A stretch of 59,155 nucleotides of DNA from Deltaproteobacteria bacterium (GCA_947477565.1 CANJUR010000024.1:1-59155); one strand, 5' to 3'; positions 7,891-17,208 are shown, counted from the stretch's first letter. A program made the numbers and translations. The notes: a model not told the origin generated them from the letters alone.

Positions 7891-9843
7891 ATGAGCCGAA
7901 CGTTCGAGGGGCGCTGGCGCGGGATCACCATGGCGGCACTGCTCACCGCAGGCTGCGGCGCGCGTACAGGCTTGCGCGTGGATCCGCCTCCGCCGGTCGA
8001 TGCGTCCGTCGATGCGCCGCTCGCCCCGGAGCCGCGGTGCCGCGCGCTGCGGGTGCGCGCCCGGGTGACCACCGAGGCCGTGCTGCACCTGGCCGTGGAT
8101 GACGTCACGCCGCAGACGACCGGGTACTCCTGGGCGCTGCGCCAGGCACCGCGGCGCTCCGTCGCGATGGTCACCTCCGCAGGGAACGAGCGCGCCGCCC
8201 TCACCCCGGACGTCGTCGGAACCTACGACCTCGTCGTCACCACGCCGTACCGACTGCGAAACGGCGAGGCGCTGCGGTGCCCCGTGACGGTGCTGGCCGA
8301 TCCGCTTGATCCGTTGTGTCCCGGGGACGCGCTGGAGGAGCCCACGGTGGCGCCGCTCACCCGCTCGCAGGCGCAGCTTGCACTCGACCCGGCGTGGTCA
8401 ACGCCGCGCGTGGCCGATGACCCGGCGCGGTCGTTCACCGTGCTCGCAACAGATGCGCCCGCAGACGACGTAGCGGCGCTGGTCATCGAGCTGCCCGAGT
8501 CGCGCCCGCTGGCCGAGGCGGCAGGCCTCTGGGAGGGGCGCATCGCGGCGAGCGTGGGCGCAGTGCCCGTTCTCGTGGGCCGCGAGGGGCGAACGGACGA
8601 GGGGTGGGCGATGCGGCGGAGTTCGTTCCGGCTGGCGGCGCTGGAGACGTCGGCGGCGGTGGTGCGCGACCGTGTGGCGCGAGACGTCACGGCGCTCAAC
8701 CCGGGGCCGTCGAGGCCGGGGTTCGGCGGGGCCCGGAACTTCACCCTCGAGGTCTCAACCGTACTGCGACCCGACCTCGGGCGCGCGATCATCCTCGTCG
8801 CAGCGGCGCCAGAAGCCCGCTTCGACGACGTGCGCACGACGACGGCGATACGACTGCAGGACCTCTCCAACGCGACCGGCCTCGGGGACGCGCGAGCCAC
8901 CCTCGACACGCTCTGTCAGCGCATCGTGGCGACGCGCGCCGTGAGCGCGGACTTCCTCTGGCTCGTGGACACCTCGCGCTCGATGGAGGACGACCAGGAG
9001 CGCCTCGGCAACGTAGCAACGCGCTTCTTCCGGGAGATGAACGCCGCGGGTATCGACCTGCGCGTGGGCGTGGTGCAGGCCGGCAGCGCCCCCGCGGGAC
9101 CAGACCTCGACACCCCCGGATTCGCCTGGATCAACGGGAGCGACCCCGAAGGCGCACAGCAACTAGCGTGGGCGGTGACGTACCAGCGGTTCGCCAACGA
9201 CGTTCGCGACACCCGGCAGCCGTACCCCGAAGAGGGCGGCGAAGAGGAGCCCCTCGCGGCGGCGGTGACCACCGCGCAGGCCATGGACCAGCGCACCGCC
9301 GACGCCACCGATGCGAGGCGGTTTCGCGCTGGGGCGCAGCGGGTAGCGTTCCTGGTGACGGACGAGGCCGGCACCAACGACGACGAGCGGTACTTCGCCT
9401 ACGACCGGGTGCGCTGGGGCGCGCTGCGAGACGACCGGGTGCGCGCGGTCACCCGCTGGTTTGGCATGAACGGCTGGCAGACCTTCGCGATGGCCAACCT
9501 TTTCTCTCGATCGGGGTGCCCATCGACGGACAACTTCGTGCCGTGCGTGGTGACCGGCAACGGCGGGGCGTACATCCCCATCAGCACCGCGACGGATGCG
9601 GAGGTCTCCGCGGCGCTCTCGCGCATCGTCGATGCAGTGGCCGGGGCAGCGAGCGAGTTCACGGTGGCGGTGCCGCCCATCTCCGCGTCGCTGCGGGTGC
9701 GCGTCGATGCCACGCTCACACCGCGCTCGCGAGCAGACGGGTTCGACTACGACGATGCAGCGCGGACGATCCTGTTTCGCGGGACCACGTTCCGGCCGCG
9801 GCAGGGGCAAGCCGTTCGCGCGGCGTACTTCCGCTGGCGCTGA
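7891..9843 (+). CDS. VWA-domain lipoprotein
   Basis: Predicted lipoprotein of 650 aa, with an N-terminal signal ending in the lipobox LLTAGC (Cys22) and then a Pro/Asp/Ala spacer. The N-terminal half (about 40-340) is strand-rich and lacks a known motif. A von Willebrand A domain starts at about residue 355: FLWLVDTSRSMEDD carries the MIDAS residues D360, S362 and S364. It continues with a hydrophobic strand (RVGVVQAG) and a later strand followed by the acidic VTDEAGTNDDE. The domain probably binds a protein or surface ligand through a divalent metal. A similar protein with a variant MIDAS lies at 18991-20466. The gene is followed after 55 bp by a GH75-like lipoprotein on the same strand. Confidence 0.8.
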   Translation: MSRTFEGRWRGITMAALLTAGCGARTGLRVDPPPPVDASVDAPLAPEPRCRALRVRARVTTEAVLHLAVDDVTPQTTGYSWALRQAPRRSVAMVTSAGNERAALTPDVVGTYDLVVTTPYRLRNGEALRCPVTVLADPLDPLCPGDALEEPTVAPLTRSQAQLALDPAWSTPRVADDPARSFTVLATDAPADDVAALVIELPESRPLAEAAGLWEGRIAASVGAVPVLVGREGRTDEGWAMRRSSFRLAALETSAAVVRDRVARDVTALNPGPSRPGFGGARNFTLEVSTVLRPDLGRAIILVAAAPEARFDDVRTTTAIRLQDLSNATGLGDARATLDTLCQRIVATRAVSADFLWLVDTSRSMEDDQERLGNVATRFFREMNAAGIDLRVGVVQAGSAPAGPDLDTPGFAWINGSDPEGAQQLAWAVTYQRFANDVRDTRQPYPEEGGEEEPLAAAVTTAQAMDQRTADATDARRFRAGAQRVAFLVTDEAGTNDDERYFAYDRVRWGALRDDRVRAVTRWFGMNGWQTFAMANLFSRSGCPSTDNFVPCVVTGNGGAYIPISTATDAEVSAALSRIVDAVAGAASEFTVAVPPISASLRVRVDATLTPRSRADGFDYDDAARTILFRGTTFRPRQGQAVRAAYFRWR

Positions 9844-9898
9844 GCGCAACGAAGAGAACTGATGACGGGAGCGACGGGGCTCTGCGACCGTCCGACCC

Positions 9899-10417
9899 GT
9901 GCCCTGTCGGCGCTCACATCACCTCGGTGCGTACTTCTTCCTCGCAGCGGCGATGACCCTTTCAGGCTGCGGCGTGGGCGCCGGTGCCGACGGCGGACGC
10001 ACGCGCGCGTGCCGCGCCGACCCGTCATGCCTGCCCGACACCAGCGCCACCACGCCCACGGGTGCCGCCCGCGACGCGGAGACGGTGCCGTTCATCGTGG
10101 TGCCGCTGCCGCGCAACGGGGTCGATGATCGGCGCGCAGGGCTTCAACAGGGGAGCGTCACGATGGTGCTCTACCGCGGCCGCATGGCCTACGCCGTCTT
10201 CGGCGACGAAGGCCCCGGCGGGATCATCGGAGAAGGCTCGTACGCCCTCGCAAGCGCGCTCGGCATCAACCCTGATCCGTCCGTCGGCGGCGTCGATGCG
10301 AGCGTGACCTTCGTGCTCTTCATCGGCGGCGCGAGCGTCGTCATGCGCAACGAAGACCACGCCGAAGCCGTACGAATCGGCACCGAGCGCGCGACGCAGC
10401 CGCTCCTGAGCAACTGA
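9899..10417 (+). CDS. GH75 chitosanase-like lipoprotein
   Basis: A 172-aa lipoprotein with a GTG start. The signal ends at MTLSGC (Cys24), followed by an Asp/Gly/Thr-rich linker to about residue 60. The domain at about 60-170 carries the glycoside hydrolase family 75 core: YRGRMAYAVFGDEGP then GEGSYALASALGI. The presumed catalytic Asp103 and Glu112, separated by a Gly-rich loop, are both kept. Known GH75 members are chitosanases that cut beta-1,4-glucosamine polymers. This domain is shorter than fungal GH75 and its substrate is unknown. It could be a wall-active enzyme or a substrate-binding relic. It follows the VWA lipoprotein by 55 bp and may share a transcript. Confidence 0.72.
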   Translation: MPCRRSHHLGAYFFLAAAMTLSGCGVGAGADGGRTRACRADPSCLPDTSATTPTGAARDAETVPFIVVPLPRNGVDDRRAGLQQGSVTMVLYRGRMAYAVFGDEGPGGIIGEGSYALASALGINPDPSVGGVDASVTFVLFIGGASVVMRNEDHAEAVRIGTERATQPLLSN

Positions 10418-10458
10418 CCTCCGTCGCCCTCCGGCGGTGTCGTTGTAGGCTTTGGCGC

Positions 10459-11136
10459 ATGAGCGTTCATCGGCCCGTCGAGGTGACCTGTCCGCGCTGC
10501 GAAGCGACCGGGAACTACACGATGTGGGAGTCCATCAACCGCGACCTCGACCCGGCCGCGGCCAGTGAACTCGCCCACGGGCGTCTGCTGCTCCACCGGT
10601 GCGCGGGGTGCGGCGCCGAAACGCCAGTGGTGTACCCGCTGCTCCTCAACGCAATGCTTGAGCGGGAGATGGTTCAGCTTGCAGACGAAGACGGGCCTGC
10701 GCCGGACCTCGGCCCCGCGGCGGCAGTGCTGCGTGCGCTCGGCGACTGGGTGCTCTGGATGGTGTCGTCACCGGACGCCCTGATGGAGTGCGCACGGCTC
10801 TTCGAGGCGGGCCTCGACCGGTTCGCCATGCTGCTGCTCCACGAGGGGCTGAGCCGCGAACTCGAGCGAGACGGACAGCGGCAGGTCGAGGCGATGCTCT
10901 TCGACTCCATGGACACGCGGATGGATGCGCCGAGGCTGGTGTTCGCGGTGTTTTTCGCCGGCAGCGAGGGGCCCGAGTGGGTGACATTCGGCCATGCCGA
11001 GTGGGAGCAACACGCGGGCCTCGTCGGACCGTTTCGCGCGCGCTGTATCCCCGCCGGACAATGGACCCCGTGGAGCCGCGCCACAGCCGTAGCCGCGCTC
11101 GCGCTCATCAGCGCCGACGCGACAGACTCCCCGTAG
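10459..11136 (+). CDS. CpXC-domain protein
   Basis: A 225-aa protein that begins with a CpXC domain (about residues 8-130), a small zinc-ribbon-like domain of unknown function found mostly in bacterial cytoplasmic proteins. The metal-binding pairs are C11-P-R-C14 and C48-A-G-C51, separated by the family-typical WESINRDLDP helix and a short strand. The remaining two thirds are helical and acidic, with no known motif. The ATG at 10459 gives the natural start just before the first Cys pair. The gene is followed by a two-palindrome hairpin element at 11153-11187 that probably marks the end of the transcript. Function unknown. Confidence 0.78.
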   Translation: MSVHRPVEVTCPRCEATGNYTMWESINRDLDPAAASELAHGRLLLHRCAGCGAETPVVYPLLLNAMLEREMVQLADEDGPAPDLGPAAAVLRALGDWVLWMVSSPDALMECARLFEAGLDRFAMLLLHEGLSRELERDGQRQVEAMLFDSMDTRMDAPRLVFAVFFAGSEGPEWVTFGHAEWEQHAGLVGPFRARCIPAGQWTPWSRATAVAALALISADATDSP

Positions 11137-11152
11137 CGCTCCCGGTCATCAT

Positions 11153-11187
11153 CATCACCGGTGATGAACGCCACATCACCGGTGATG
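11153..11187. repeat. Paired 14-bp palindromes (hairpin element, copy A)
   Basis: Two perfect copies of the palindrome CATCACCGGTGATG (11153-11166 and 11174-11187) are separated by 7 bases and centred 21 bp apart. The two copies can pair with each other as a 14-bp stem with a 7-base loop. The same arrangement occurs at 58417-58451 in reverse orientation, with matching flanks (CGCCA inside the spacer, AACT after the second copy). No T tract follows. It could be a transcript-end hairpin, a dimeric regulator site spaced by two helical turns, or a small dispersed repeat. Confidence 0.7.
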
Positions 11188-11244
11188 AACTGGTGCGCGC
11201 GTGCACTGGAAGCCTGCCGTTGTAGGCTGCGCAGAACCCCCCCA

Positions 11245-13062
11245 ATGGCCGACCGCCCCGCTCCGAAGACCGCGTTGCCCCAACACCCGACGAGCCGCTC
11301 CGCCCGGCGGCTGTACCTCATGGGGGCGGTCTACCTGGCGCTCGGCATCGGGCTGCTCGGGACCTTCGGCGGCGCGACCCTCCCGGGCGTCCTGTCGGCG
11401 ATGTTTGGCGGGCTGCTCGTCGCGGCGGGCGTGCGGCTACAGCGCGTCGGCCCCGCCGTGATGATCAACAACGCCGCGCACGACCTCCTCACGCAGGGCC
11501 GCTTCGACGAGGCGATCGCCCTGCTCGACACCATCGCCCCGGCGCGACGCCACGGGCTCGTCGGCATCGCCGTGCTCTCGCAGCGCGCGTATGTGCTCTT
11601 CGCACAGGGCGACGCCGCGGGGGCCGTGGCAGTGGCCTCGGAGGCGCTCGCGCTCAAGCTCCCGCTCCTCGCGCGCTCGCAGGGACAACAGTACCGGCTC
11701 GTGCTCCGCGCCAACCGCGCGCTTATGCTAGCCGCCGCGGGTGACGCCGCGGAGGCCCATGCCGAGGCCACGCGAATCGACGCCGCCCCGGAGACGATGT
11801 CGCTGCTCAAGGGCATCACCGCCCTCTCCCGCGCGGTCACCTTCGCGCGCGCCGGTGATCGCGAAGCCCTCCTCGGTGAACTCACCACATCGCGCGCCCT
11901 GCTCGAACAACTCAACGGTCGCGAGGCGATGCTGGTGCGTACGCTCGCGCGCCTCGTGGCGGTTCCCGCGGGCGGCGCGTACCGGGCCCCCGCCGCGCGC
12001 GACGGCGGTGAACTGTCCGCGGTGGCGCGTTGGATCGTCACGGTGGTTCCGCAAGCGGCGTCGTTTGCGCCGCGAGCCGCGGAGCGGACGGAGGGGGTCG
12101 ATGCGAGCCGCCTGCCCACGGCCACCGCAGCTGCGCGCGCCCGGGTGGCTGCCGACCATGCGCTCGCGCAGAAGCTCGCGCCCAACCCGAAGCAATGGGC
12201 GCTGCTCCTCCTGTCGGTGGCGATGGGCATGGCGATCGCGCTCCCGATCGTGCGCCACGCGGCGTGGCCGATGCTCGGCCCGTGGGCCATCACCGTCCCG
12301 CTCGCCGCCCTGATGATCTACCTGCTGCGCCGCAACCGCGGGCTCGAACGATCGATTCGCGAAGCGCGCGCCCTCTACGCCGATGGACACGTCGCCGAGT
12401 CCGACGCGAAGCTCGTCCAATCCAGCCGCGCGAGCGCCCACGCCCACGCCGCGCTCGCACTGCTCGACCTCGCCGAGCACGCCGAGCGCCGCGACGACCT
12501 CCCGGCCGCGCTCGCGCTGGTCGATCGCGCCCTCGGCCGACTCTTCAAAAACAACGCCGTGAAGGCCAGCATGAGCGACATCCTCGTGCCGTCGCTCATC
12601 GCCCTGCGCGCGCGCATCCTCGCCGCCCTCGACCGCACCGACGAGTCCCTCGCGGAGCTAGAAGTCCTCACGGAGGAGTACCCGACCTTCCCCTACGCAA
12701 CGAGCGCGGCGCTGCTCGTGCGCGTGCTCGTGGCGCTGCGCCTGGGCGACCGTGATCTGGCCCGTGCGCTGGCCCGGACGCGAGCGCCGGACACCCGTCT
12801 GCCGCGCCACGGCGAACTACTGTTCGACCTGCTGGTGGGCGAAGCCGGGTGGTTCGAGGCCGATGGGGAGCGCGAGCGCATCGAGGGAGATCTCGCCATG
12901 TACCCCGGCGTGCGCGCGTGGATCGAACGCGTCGCGCCAGGCCTCGCTGCGCCCGTCGCCCCATCGACGGGCGTTCGCATCTTCGACCTCGGGGGCGCCG
13001 CCGACGCCGACGTCCTCGCCGCCGTGACCGACGCACCGCGCGGATCCACTCGCGAGGCGTGA
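11245..13062 (+). CDS. Membrane protein with TPR-like repeats
   Basis: A 605-aa protein from the ATG at 11245. Two hydrophobic segments lie near the N-terminus (about 25-70, LYLMGAVYLALGIGLLGTF and a following helix). A second membrane pair lies at about 320-365 (WALLLLSVAMGMAIALPIV and a following helix). The parts between and after are Ala/Leu/Arg-rich helical repeats of TPR type (AAGDAAEAHAEATRID, EHAERRDDLPAALALVDRAL). No enzyme motif was found. Repeats both between and after the membrane segments suggest a scaffold. Its stop is followed at once by the GTG of an esterase gene, so the two are probably co-transcribed. The paired palindromes lie 58 bp upstream of its start. Confidence 0.65.
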   Translation: MADRPAPKTALPQHPTSRSARRLYLMGAVYLALGIGLLGTFGGATLPGVLSAMFGGLLVAAGVRLQRVGPAVMINNAAHDLLTQGRFDEAIALLDTIAPARRHGLVGIAVLSQRAYVLFAQGDAAGAVAVASEALALKLPLLARSQGQQYRLVLRANRALMLAAAGDAAEAHAEATRIDAAPETMSLLKGITALSRAVTFARAGDREALLGELTTSRALLEQLNGREAMLVRTLARLVAVPAGGAYRAPAARDGGELSAVARWIVTVVPQAASFAPRAAERTEGVDASRLPTATAAARARVAADHALAQKLAPNPKQWALLLLSVAMGMAIALPIVRHAAWPMLGPWAITVPLAALMIYLLRRNRGLERSIREARALYADGHVAESDAKLVQSSRASAHAHAALALLDLAEHAERRDDLPAALALVDRALGRLFKNNAVKASMSDILVPSLIALRARILAALDRTDESLAELEVLTEEYPTFPYATSAALLVRVLVALRLGDRDLARALARTRAPDTRLPRHGELLFDLLVGEAGWFEADGERERIEGDLAMYPGVRAWIERVAPGLAAPVAPSTGVRIFDLGGAADADVLAAVTDAPRGSTREA

Positions 13063-13833
13063 GTGCGCCGCCCTCCCGCCGCCGCCACCGGTGAGATCAT
13101 CGAGCTTGGCCGCTTCGACATCCCCCACGTCGCGCTGCAGCGCCGCGTGCGCGCGTACCTCCCGGCGCGGCGGCCGAAGCGCGCGACACCCCGCCCGGCG
13201 CTCTTTCTCTTCGACGGCCAGAACATCTTCGACGACGCGGGCTCCTTCGCCGGCGCCTGGAACGCGCACCTCGCGGTCGATCGGTACGCCGCGCGACGGG
13301 CCAACCCCCCGGTGGTGATCGCCATCGACCACGGGCACCGCACGCGCATCGACGAACTCACTCCGTTTCGACACGGCCACCGCGGCGGCCACGGGGAGGC
13401 GCTGGTGCACTGGGTCGCCACGGCGCTGACGCCGCCGCTCCGCACGGCGCTCGACCTGTCGCGAGAGCCCGCCGAGACGATCATCGGCGGCAGCTCCCTC
13501 GGGGGCCTCGCCGCGCTCTATGCGCATTACCGCCACCCGGAGGTGTTCGGCGGGGCGCTGTGCATGTCGCCGTCGTTCTGGTTTGGGCGCGAGGCGATGT
13601 TCGACTTCATCGCGCACCACCCCATGCCCTGGACCTCGAAGGTCTACCTCGATGTCGGCGCCCGCGAGTCGCGAGAGAACATGGTCGCGACCACGATGCT
13701 GATGAAGCGTCTGCTCGAGGCGCGCGGGTACACGGGCGCGCGGCTGAAGTTCAAGCTCGAGGCGCGCGGCCGCCACCACGAGACGGCGTGGCGACGGCGG
13801 ATGCCCGCAGCGCTGCGGTTTCTATTCGGTTGA
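13063..13833 (+). CDS. Alpha/beta-hydrolase esterase (enterochelin esterase-like)
   Basis: A 256-aa esterase of the alpha/beta-hydrolase fold, close to the Esterase D/enterochelin-esterase group. The nucleophile elbow is GGSSLGG (S145), preceded by a typical LFLFDGQNIF strand and loop (residues 47-56) that contributes to the oxyanion hole. The C-terminal GRHHETAW supplies the catalytic His near residue 240. There is no signal peptide, so it acts in the cytoplasm. The GTG at 13063 directly abuts the stop of the membrane TPR gene. Members of the group cleave acyl or carbohydrate esters; the substrate here is unknown. Confidence 0.82.
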   Translation: MRRPPAAATGEIIELGRFDIPHVALQRRVRAYLPARRPKRATPRPALFLFDGQNIFDDAGSFAGAWNAHLAVDRYAARRANPPVVIAIDHGHRTRIDELTPFRHGHRGGHGEALVHWVATALTPPLRTALDLSREPAETIIGGSSLGGLAALYAHYRHPEVFGGALCMSPSFWFGREAMFDFIAHHPMPWTSKVYLDVGARESRENMVATTMLMKRLLEARGYTGARLKFKLEARGRHHETAWRRRMPAALRFLFG

Positions 13834-13923
13834 AGATTGGTTTGTGACGGCAGGCGGGATACCCCCACTTGTGGAGGCGGGGCTTTAGGGGGGTGGAGGC
13901 TCGATGTGACGGTAGATTCAAAG

Positions 13924-13940
13924 GGAAACCATGGGTTTCC
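13924..13940. terminator. Hairpin between convergent genes
   Basis: GGAAACC (13924-13930) and GGTTTCC (13934-13940) form a 7-bp stem around a 3-base loop, between the rightward esterase and the leftward HEAT-repeat gene. On the minus strand it is followed by a short T-containing stretch. It fits a bidirectional transcript-end hairpin, though without a strong T tract. Confidence 0.42.
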
Positions 13941-13962
13941 GATGTGAATGCCGGATCGCTGA

Positions 13963-16497
13963 TCAGTGCGCGCCGCCGCCACCGGGGGCGCCACCGGCGA
14001 GTTCCATCAGCTCGTGGCGGGCGCGCTCGCTCGCCGCGACCACCCGCGTCTGTCGTCGCAGCGCGTGCAGCGATCCGCGGTCGAGCAGCAACTTGAACCC
14101 GCGAAACGCCATGTCCCGCCGGAACGCGTCGCTCCCGAGGGCCGCCTCGCGCAAGAACCGCCGCACATCGTAGGCGCTCACGCCCATCGCGTTGTCCCAG
14201 CCCGCGCGCAGTCGCGTGGTGAGCCACGTGACCGACCAGCCGTAGTGCTTGTTCAGCTTGCCCGCGTCGAGAATCGTCGCGACCTCGATGCGGCGAAACA
14301 GCCGTCCGTCTTCAAACATCGGGGCCGTCAACGGCAGCAGCGACCAGTTCTCCTGCACCGTGGCGTTGTTGGCCCCGCCGCCCGCGCCGCGCGGCGCAAA
14401 CTCGTTCTGCATCATGCCCGCGAGCTCGTCGTTGGCCACCAGCACGTCGAGCAGCGCGTTGGCCGCCCGATTGTTGCCGCCGAGCACCACCGCAACCGCC
14501 GCCGCGAAGCGCACGCCCGCGTCCTGCGGCTCCGTCGTCTGCAGCAGCGGAATGAGCGCGTCGCTCGTCGCATCGTTGGCCCCGAAGCCCGCCGCGATGG
14601 CCGCGCCGCGCATCACGTCGGGGTTGGTTCCGCGGCGGAGGTAGGTCTGCACCAACTGCGTCGCGATGGCAGGCGTGGCCCGGCCGCGCAGCGCATAGAT
14701 GTAATAAATCCGGGCCTCTTCGGGGACATGCGTGTCCGTCGCCCGGGCGGCCATGTCCGCGAGCGCGGCGTCGTCGGCGACGGCGGCCAGGGTGTAGCCC
14801 GCCTCTTCGCGCAGCGAGCGACGGTCGTTGGCGTCCTCGACGATGCGACGCAGTTCACGCACCGCGGCGGTGCGCGCAGCGGGAGGCACCGGGGTGGCGC
14901 CGTAGGTCATCCAGGCGAGCGCGCGGATGGCCGTACGCCGAGAGTTGAGCACCGGCTCATCGACCACCGTCTCCTCGACCATGTGCAGCGTCGGAGGCAT
15001 CCGAACCATCGGGAGCACGCGTCCCAGGCAGTCCGGGTGGTGCAGCGCACAGAGGGCCACAGCGGCTCCCTCCATCGCGTCGGGCTGCGCAAGGAACGGT
15101 CCGATCACCGGGCCGACGGAGGGGTCGCCCGCGCGAGAGAGTGCGACGATGGAAGGCGTACGAACGAAGTCGCCCGCCGGGGAGCGGATGATCGCGAGCA
15201 GACCCTCCTTGGCGCGCGCCGCAGCGCCCGGAACCTGCCGGATGAGATCGAGCGCCTGCTTGGCCTCGGAGGTGGAGTTGGGATCGGTGTGCGTGAGGGC
15301 GTGCGTGGCGTACGCGAGCAGCCCATCGACGGATCGGGGGTCGCCGATTTCCGCGAGGCCGAAGACCGCGTTGCGCTTCATGCCGATGGACACCTCGTCG
15401 GTGCCCGACGCGATGCCGAGCGCCTCGAAGAGGGCGTCGCCGGCGTCGGGGTCGCGCTGGTCGCGCAGCAGCCGCGTGGCCGTGGCGCGGGTGGGGAGGT
15501 CTTGCGCGCTGTGAATGATGACCCCGAGGCCCTGCGCGCCGGAGCTGACCGCGAGCGCCGAGAGCACGCCCTCGCGCGCGTCGGGCTGCGCGTTGAGGAA
15601 TCGCACCAGAGGCTCCGCCGCCCGCGGATCGCCGGTGCGACCGAGGCCGATGGCGGCCTCGCGGGAGATGGAGACGTCGGAGTTCTGCACGAGGATGGTG
15701 AGGTCATCGAGCACCTCGGGGGTGCCGATTTCCGCGAGAGAGAGCGCCGCGAGGCGGAGCGAAGTGACCGAGCGCGAAGTGACTAGCTCATGGAGGCGCT
15801 CGCGGCCGGCCATGCGCGCGACCAGGGCGGGGTCGAAGATGCGTCGGCCGTCGAGGTTGGTGACGGTCTGGAGCTTGTTCTCTTCGAGAAGCTGCCGAAC
15901 CATCGTCCAGGCCTGCGGCTCTTGCAGCACGACGAGGGCCCAGGCCACCTCGAGACGCTCCGTGGCGGGGTCCGCGGTGGGGAGAATCGCGAGGAGAGCG
16001 GACTTCGCGGCGGCAGCAGCGGGGAGGCCAATTTCCGCGAGGCCGAGGGCGGCCTGCTTGCGGCCTGCGCCAGGCTCGGCGAGGCCCGCGATGAGCATCG
16101 GGACAGACTCGGGGTCGTTGAGTTGCGCGAGGAGCCGACGCGCGGCCTGGCGAACACTGCGGGACGGATAGCGGTTGTAAACCTCGCGCACGAGACGGGC
16201 GGTCTCCGCGGAGGAGAGGTTGCGCTCGGTGATGGCGGCGAGTTCGGCGCGGCCGCGGGTGAGGTCGTCGGCCTCGGTCTGCTCCACCTTGGCGGCGTTG
16301 ACCATGTAGTAACCGGTGCCGCCGCCGACGCCCAGGACGGCGACGATGCCGAGCCAACCGAACGGGCTCACGCGACGATTGATCCGGCGGACGGCCTCGT
16401 CGTCGCTGACCATCGCCCCGTCGCCCTCCGCGGGCTCATCGGGGACGTCAGGAACTTCAGGGAGGTCGTCGTGGTCGCCCGGATCGGTCGTTCGCAT
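13963..16497 (-). CDS. Membrane-anchored HEAT-repeat protein
   Basis: An 844-aa protein with an acidic cytoplasmic N-terminus (1-35) and one membrane helix at about 47-67 (GWLGIVAVLGVGGGTGYYMV). A long array of HEAT/PBS-lyase-like repeats follows from about 90 to 620: each unit runs as a 30-residue helix pair, with recurring LAEIG and GRTGDPRAAEPLVRFL phrases. The C-terminal 200 residues are also helical but less regular. It has no enzymatic motif and is most likely a periplasmic scaffold. The ATG at 16497 is the natural start. It lies downstream of coaE on the same strand with a 96-bp gap. No specific partner can be inferred. Confidence 0.8.
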   Translation of the reverse strand: MRTTDPGDHDDLPEVPDVPDEPAEGDGAMVSDDEAVRRINRRVSPFGWLGIVAVLGVGGGTGYYMVNAAKVEQTEADDLTRGRAELAAITERNLSSAETARLVREVYNRYPSRSVRQAARRLLAQLNDPESVPMLIAGLAEPGAGRKQAALGLAEIGLPAAAAAKSALLAILPTADPATERLEVAWALVVLQEPQAWTMVRQLLEENKLQTVTNLDGRRIFDPALVARMAGRERLHELVTSRSVTSLRLAALSLAEIGTPEVLDDLTILVQNSDVSISREAAIGLGRTGDPRAAEPLVRFLNAQPDAREGVLSALAVSSGAQGLGVIIHSAQDLPTRATATRLLRDQRDPDAGDALFEALGIASGTDEVSIGMKRNAVFGLAEIGDPRSVDGLLAYATHALTHTDPNSTSEAKQALDLIRQVPGAAARAKEGLLAIIRSPAGDFVRTPSIVALSRAGDPSVGPVIGPFLAQPDAMEGAAVALCALHHPDCLGRVLPMVRMPPTLHMVEETVVDEPVLNSRRTAIRALAWMTYGATPVPPAARTAAVRELRRIVEDANDRRSLREEAGYTLAAVADDAALADMAARATDTHVPEEARIYYIYALRGRATPAIATQLVQTYLRRGTNPDVMRGAAIAAGFGANDATSDALIPLLQTTEPQDAGVRFAAAVAVVLGGNNRAANALLDVLVANDELAGMMQNEFAPRGAGGGANNATVQENWSLLPLTAPMFEDGRLFRRIEVATILDAGKLNKHYGWSVTWLTTRLRAGWDNAMGVSAYDVRRFLREAALGSDAFRRDMAFRGFKLLLDRGSLHALRRQTRVVAASERARHELMELAGGAPGGGGAH

Positions 16498-16593
16498 GAT
16501 GGGTTCAGTCCCTCTAACCAGTGAATTTTGCGCGCGGACTCTAGATCACCCCCGCGCGAGAACACAACCGCTTGCCGAGCTTGATTCCGGCCC

Positions 16594-17208
16594 TCAAGAC
16601 CCTGGTTGAAGGAAGGCCGCGACGAGGCGCGCATGAAGCTCATCGACCTGCGCGCGCAGCGCCTCCCGGTCGCCCGAGTTGTCGATCACCTCGGTGGCCA
16701 CGGCGACCTTCTCCGCCAGCGGCCACTGCGCGTCGATGCGCGCCTGCGCCGCCGCGGCATCGATTCCGTCGCGGGCCATCAGCCGGGCGCTCTGCACCTC
16801 CGGTCGTGCGGTCACTACGATGAGCCCACCCATCGCCCGGTGCGCGCCGTTCTCCACCAGCAGCGCCGCTTCGTAGAGCGCGAAGGGGTGTCCCTCCGCG
16901 GCCAGCGCCAGGAAGCGCTCGGCGCTCCACTGCGCGATGCGCGGGTGCAGTATCGCGTTGAGCCTCTGCCGCGCCGTCGCGTCGCCGAACACCCGCTCGC
17001 CCAGCCGCTTTCGGTCGAGCGTCTCGTCCGGCGCGAGCACCGCGACGCCGAACTCCGCCACCACCGCCGCGAGCCCGTCGCTCCCCGGCGCGACCACCTC
17101 GCGCGCGCCCTGATCGGCGTCCACCACCGGTACGCCCTGCGCCGCCAGAAGCGCCGCCACAGCGCTCTTTCCACACGCGATTCCGCCCGTCAGCCCGAGG
17201 ATCACCAT
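16594..17208 (-). CDS. coaE: Dephospho-CoA kinase
   Basis: The last enzyme of coenzyme A synthesis, which phosphorylates the 3'-hydroxyl of dephospho-CoA with ATP in the cytoplasm. Length is 204 aa, normal for CoaE. The Walker A is GLTGGIACGKS (residues 5-15), followed by the DAD motif at 30-32 that orients the ribose. ARMIxDGID-type lid residues occur late (LMARDGIDAAAAQARIDAQW). The ATG at 17208 starts exactly at the MVILGLTGG family N-terminus; the longer open frame upstream is not used. It is divergent from the MerR-TPR gene with about 60 bp between, and a HEAT-repeat gene follows downstream. Confidence 0.95.
   Translation of the reverse strand: MVILGLTGGIACGKSAVAALLAAQGVPVVDADQGAREVVAPGSDGLAAVVAEFGVAVLAPDETLDRKRLGERVFGDATARQRLNAILHPRIAQWSAERFLALAAEGHPFALYEAALLVENGAHRAMGGLIVVTARPEVQSARLMARDGIDAAAAQARIDAQWPLAEKVAVATEVIDNSGDREALRAQVDELHARLVAAFLQPGS

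Noticed and set aside
13966..15786. 606-residue frame antisense to the HEAT-repeat protein
   Set aside because: Arg/Gly/Ala-rich sequence with no motif, opposite a clear repeat protein.
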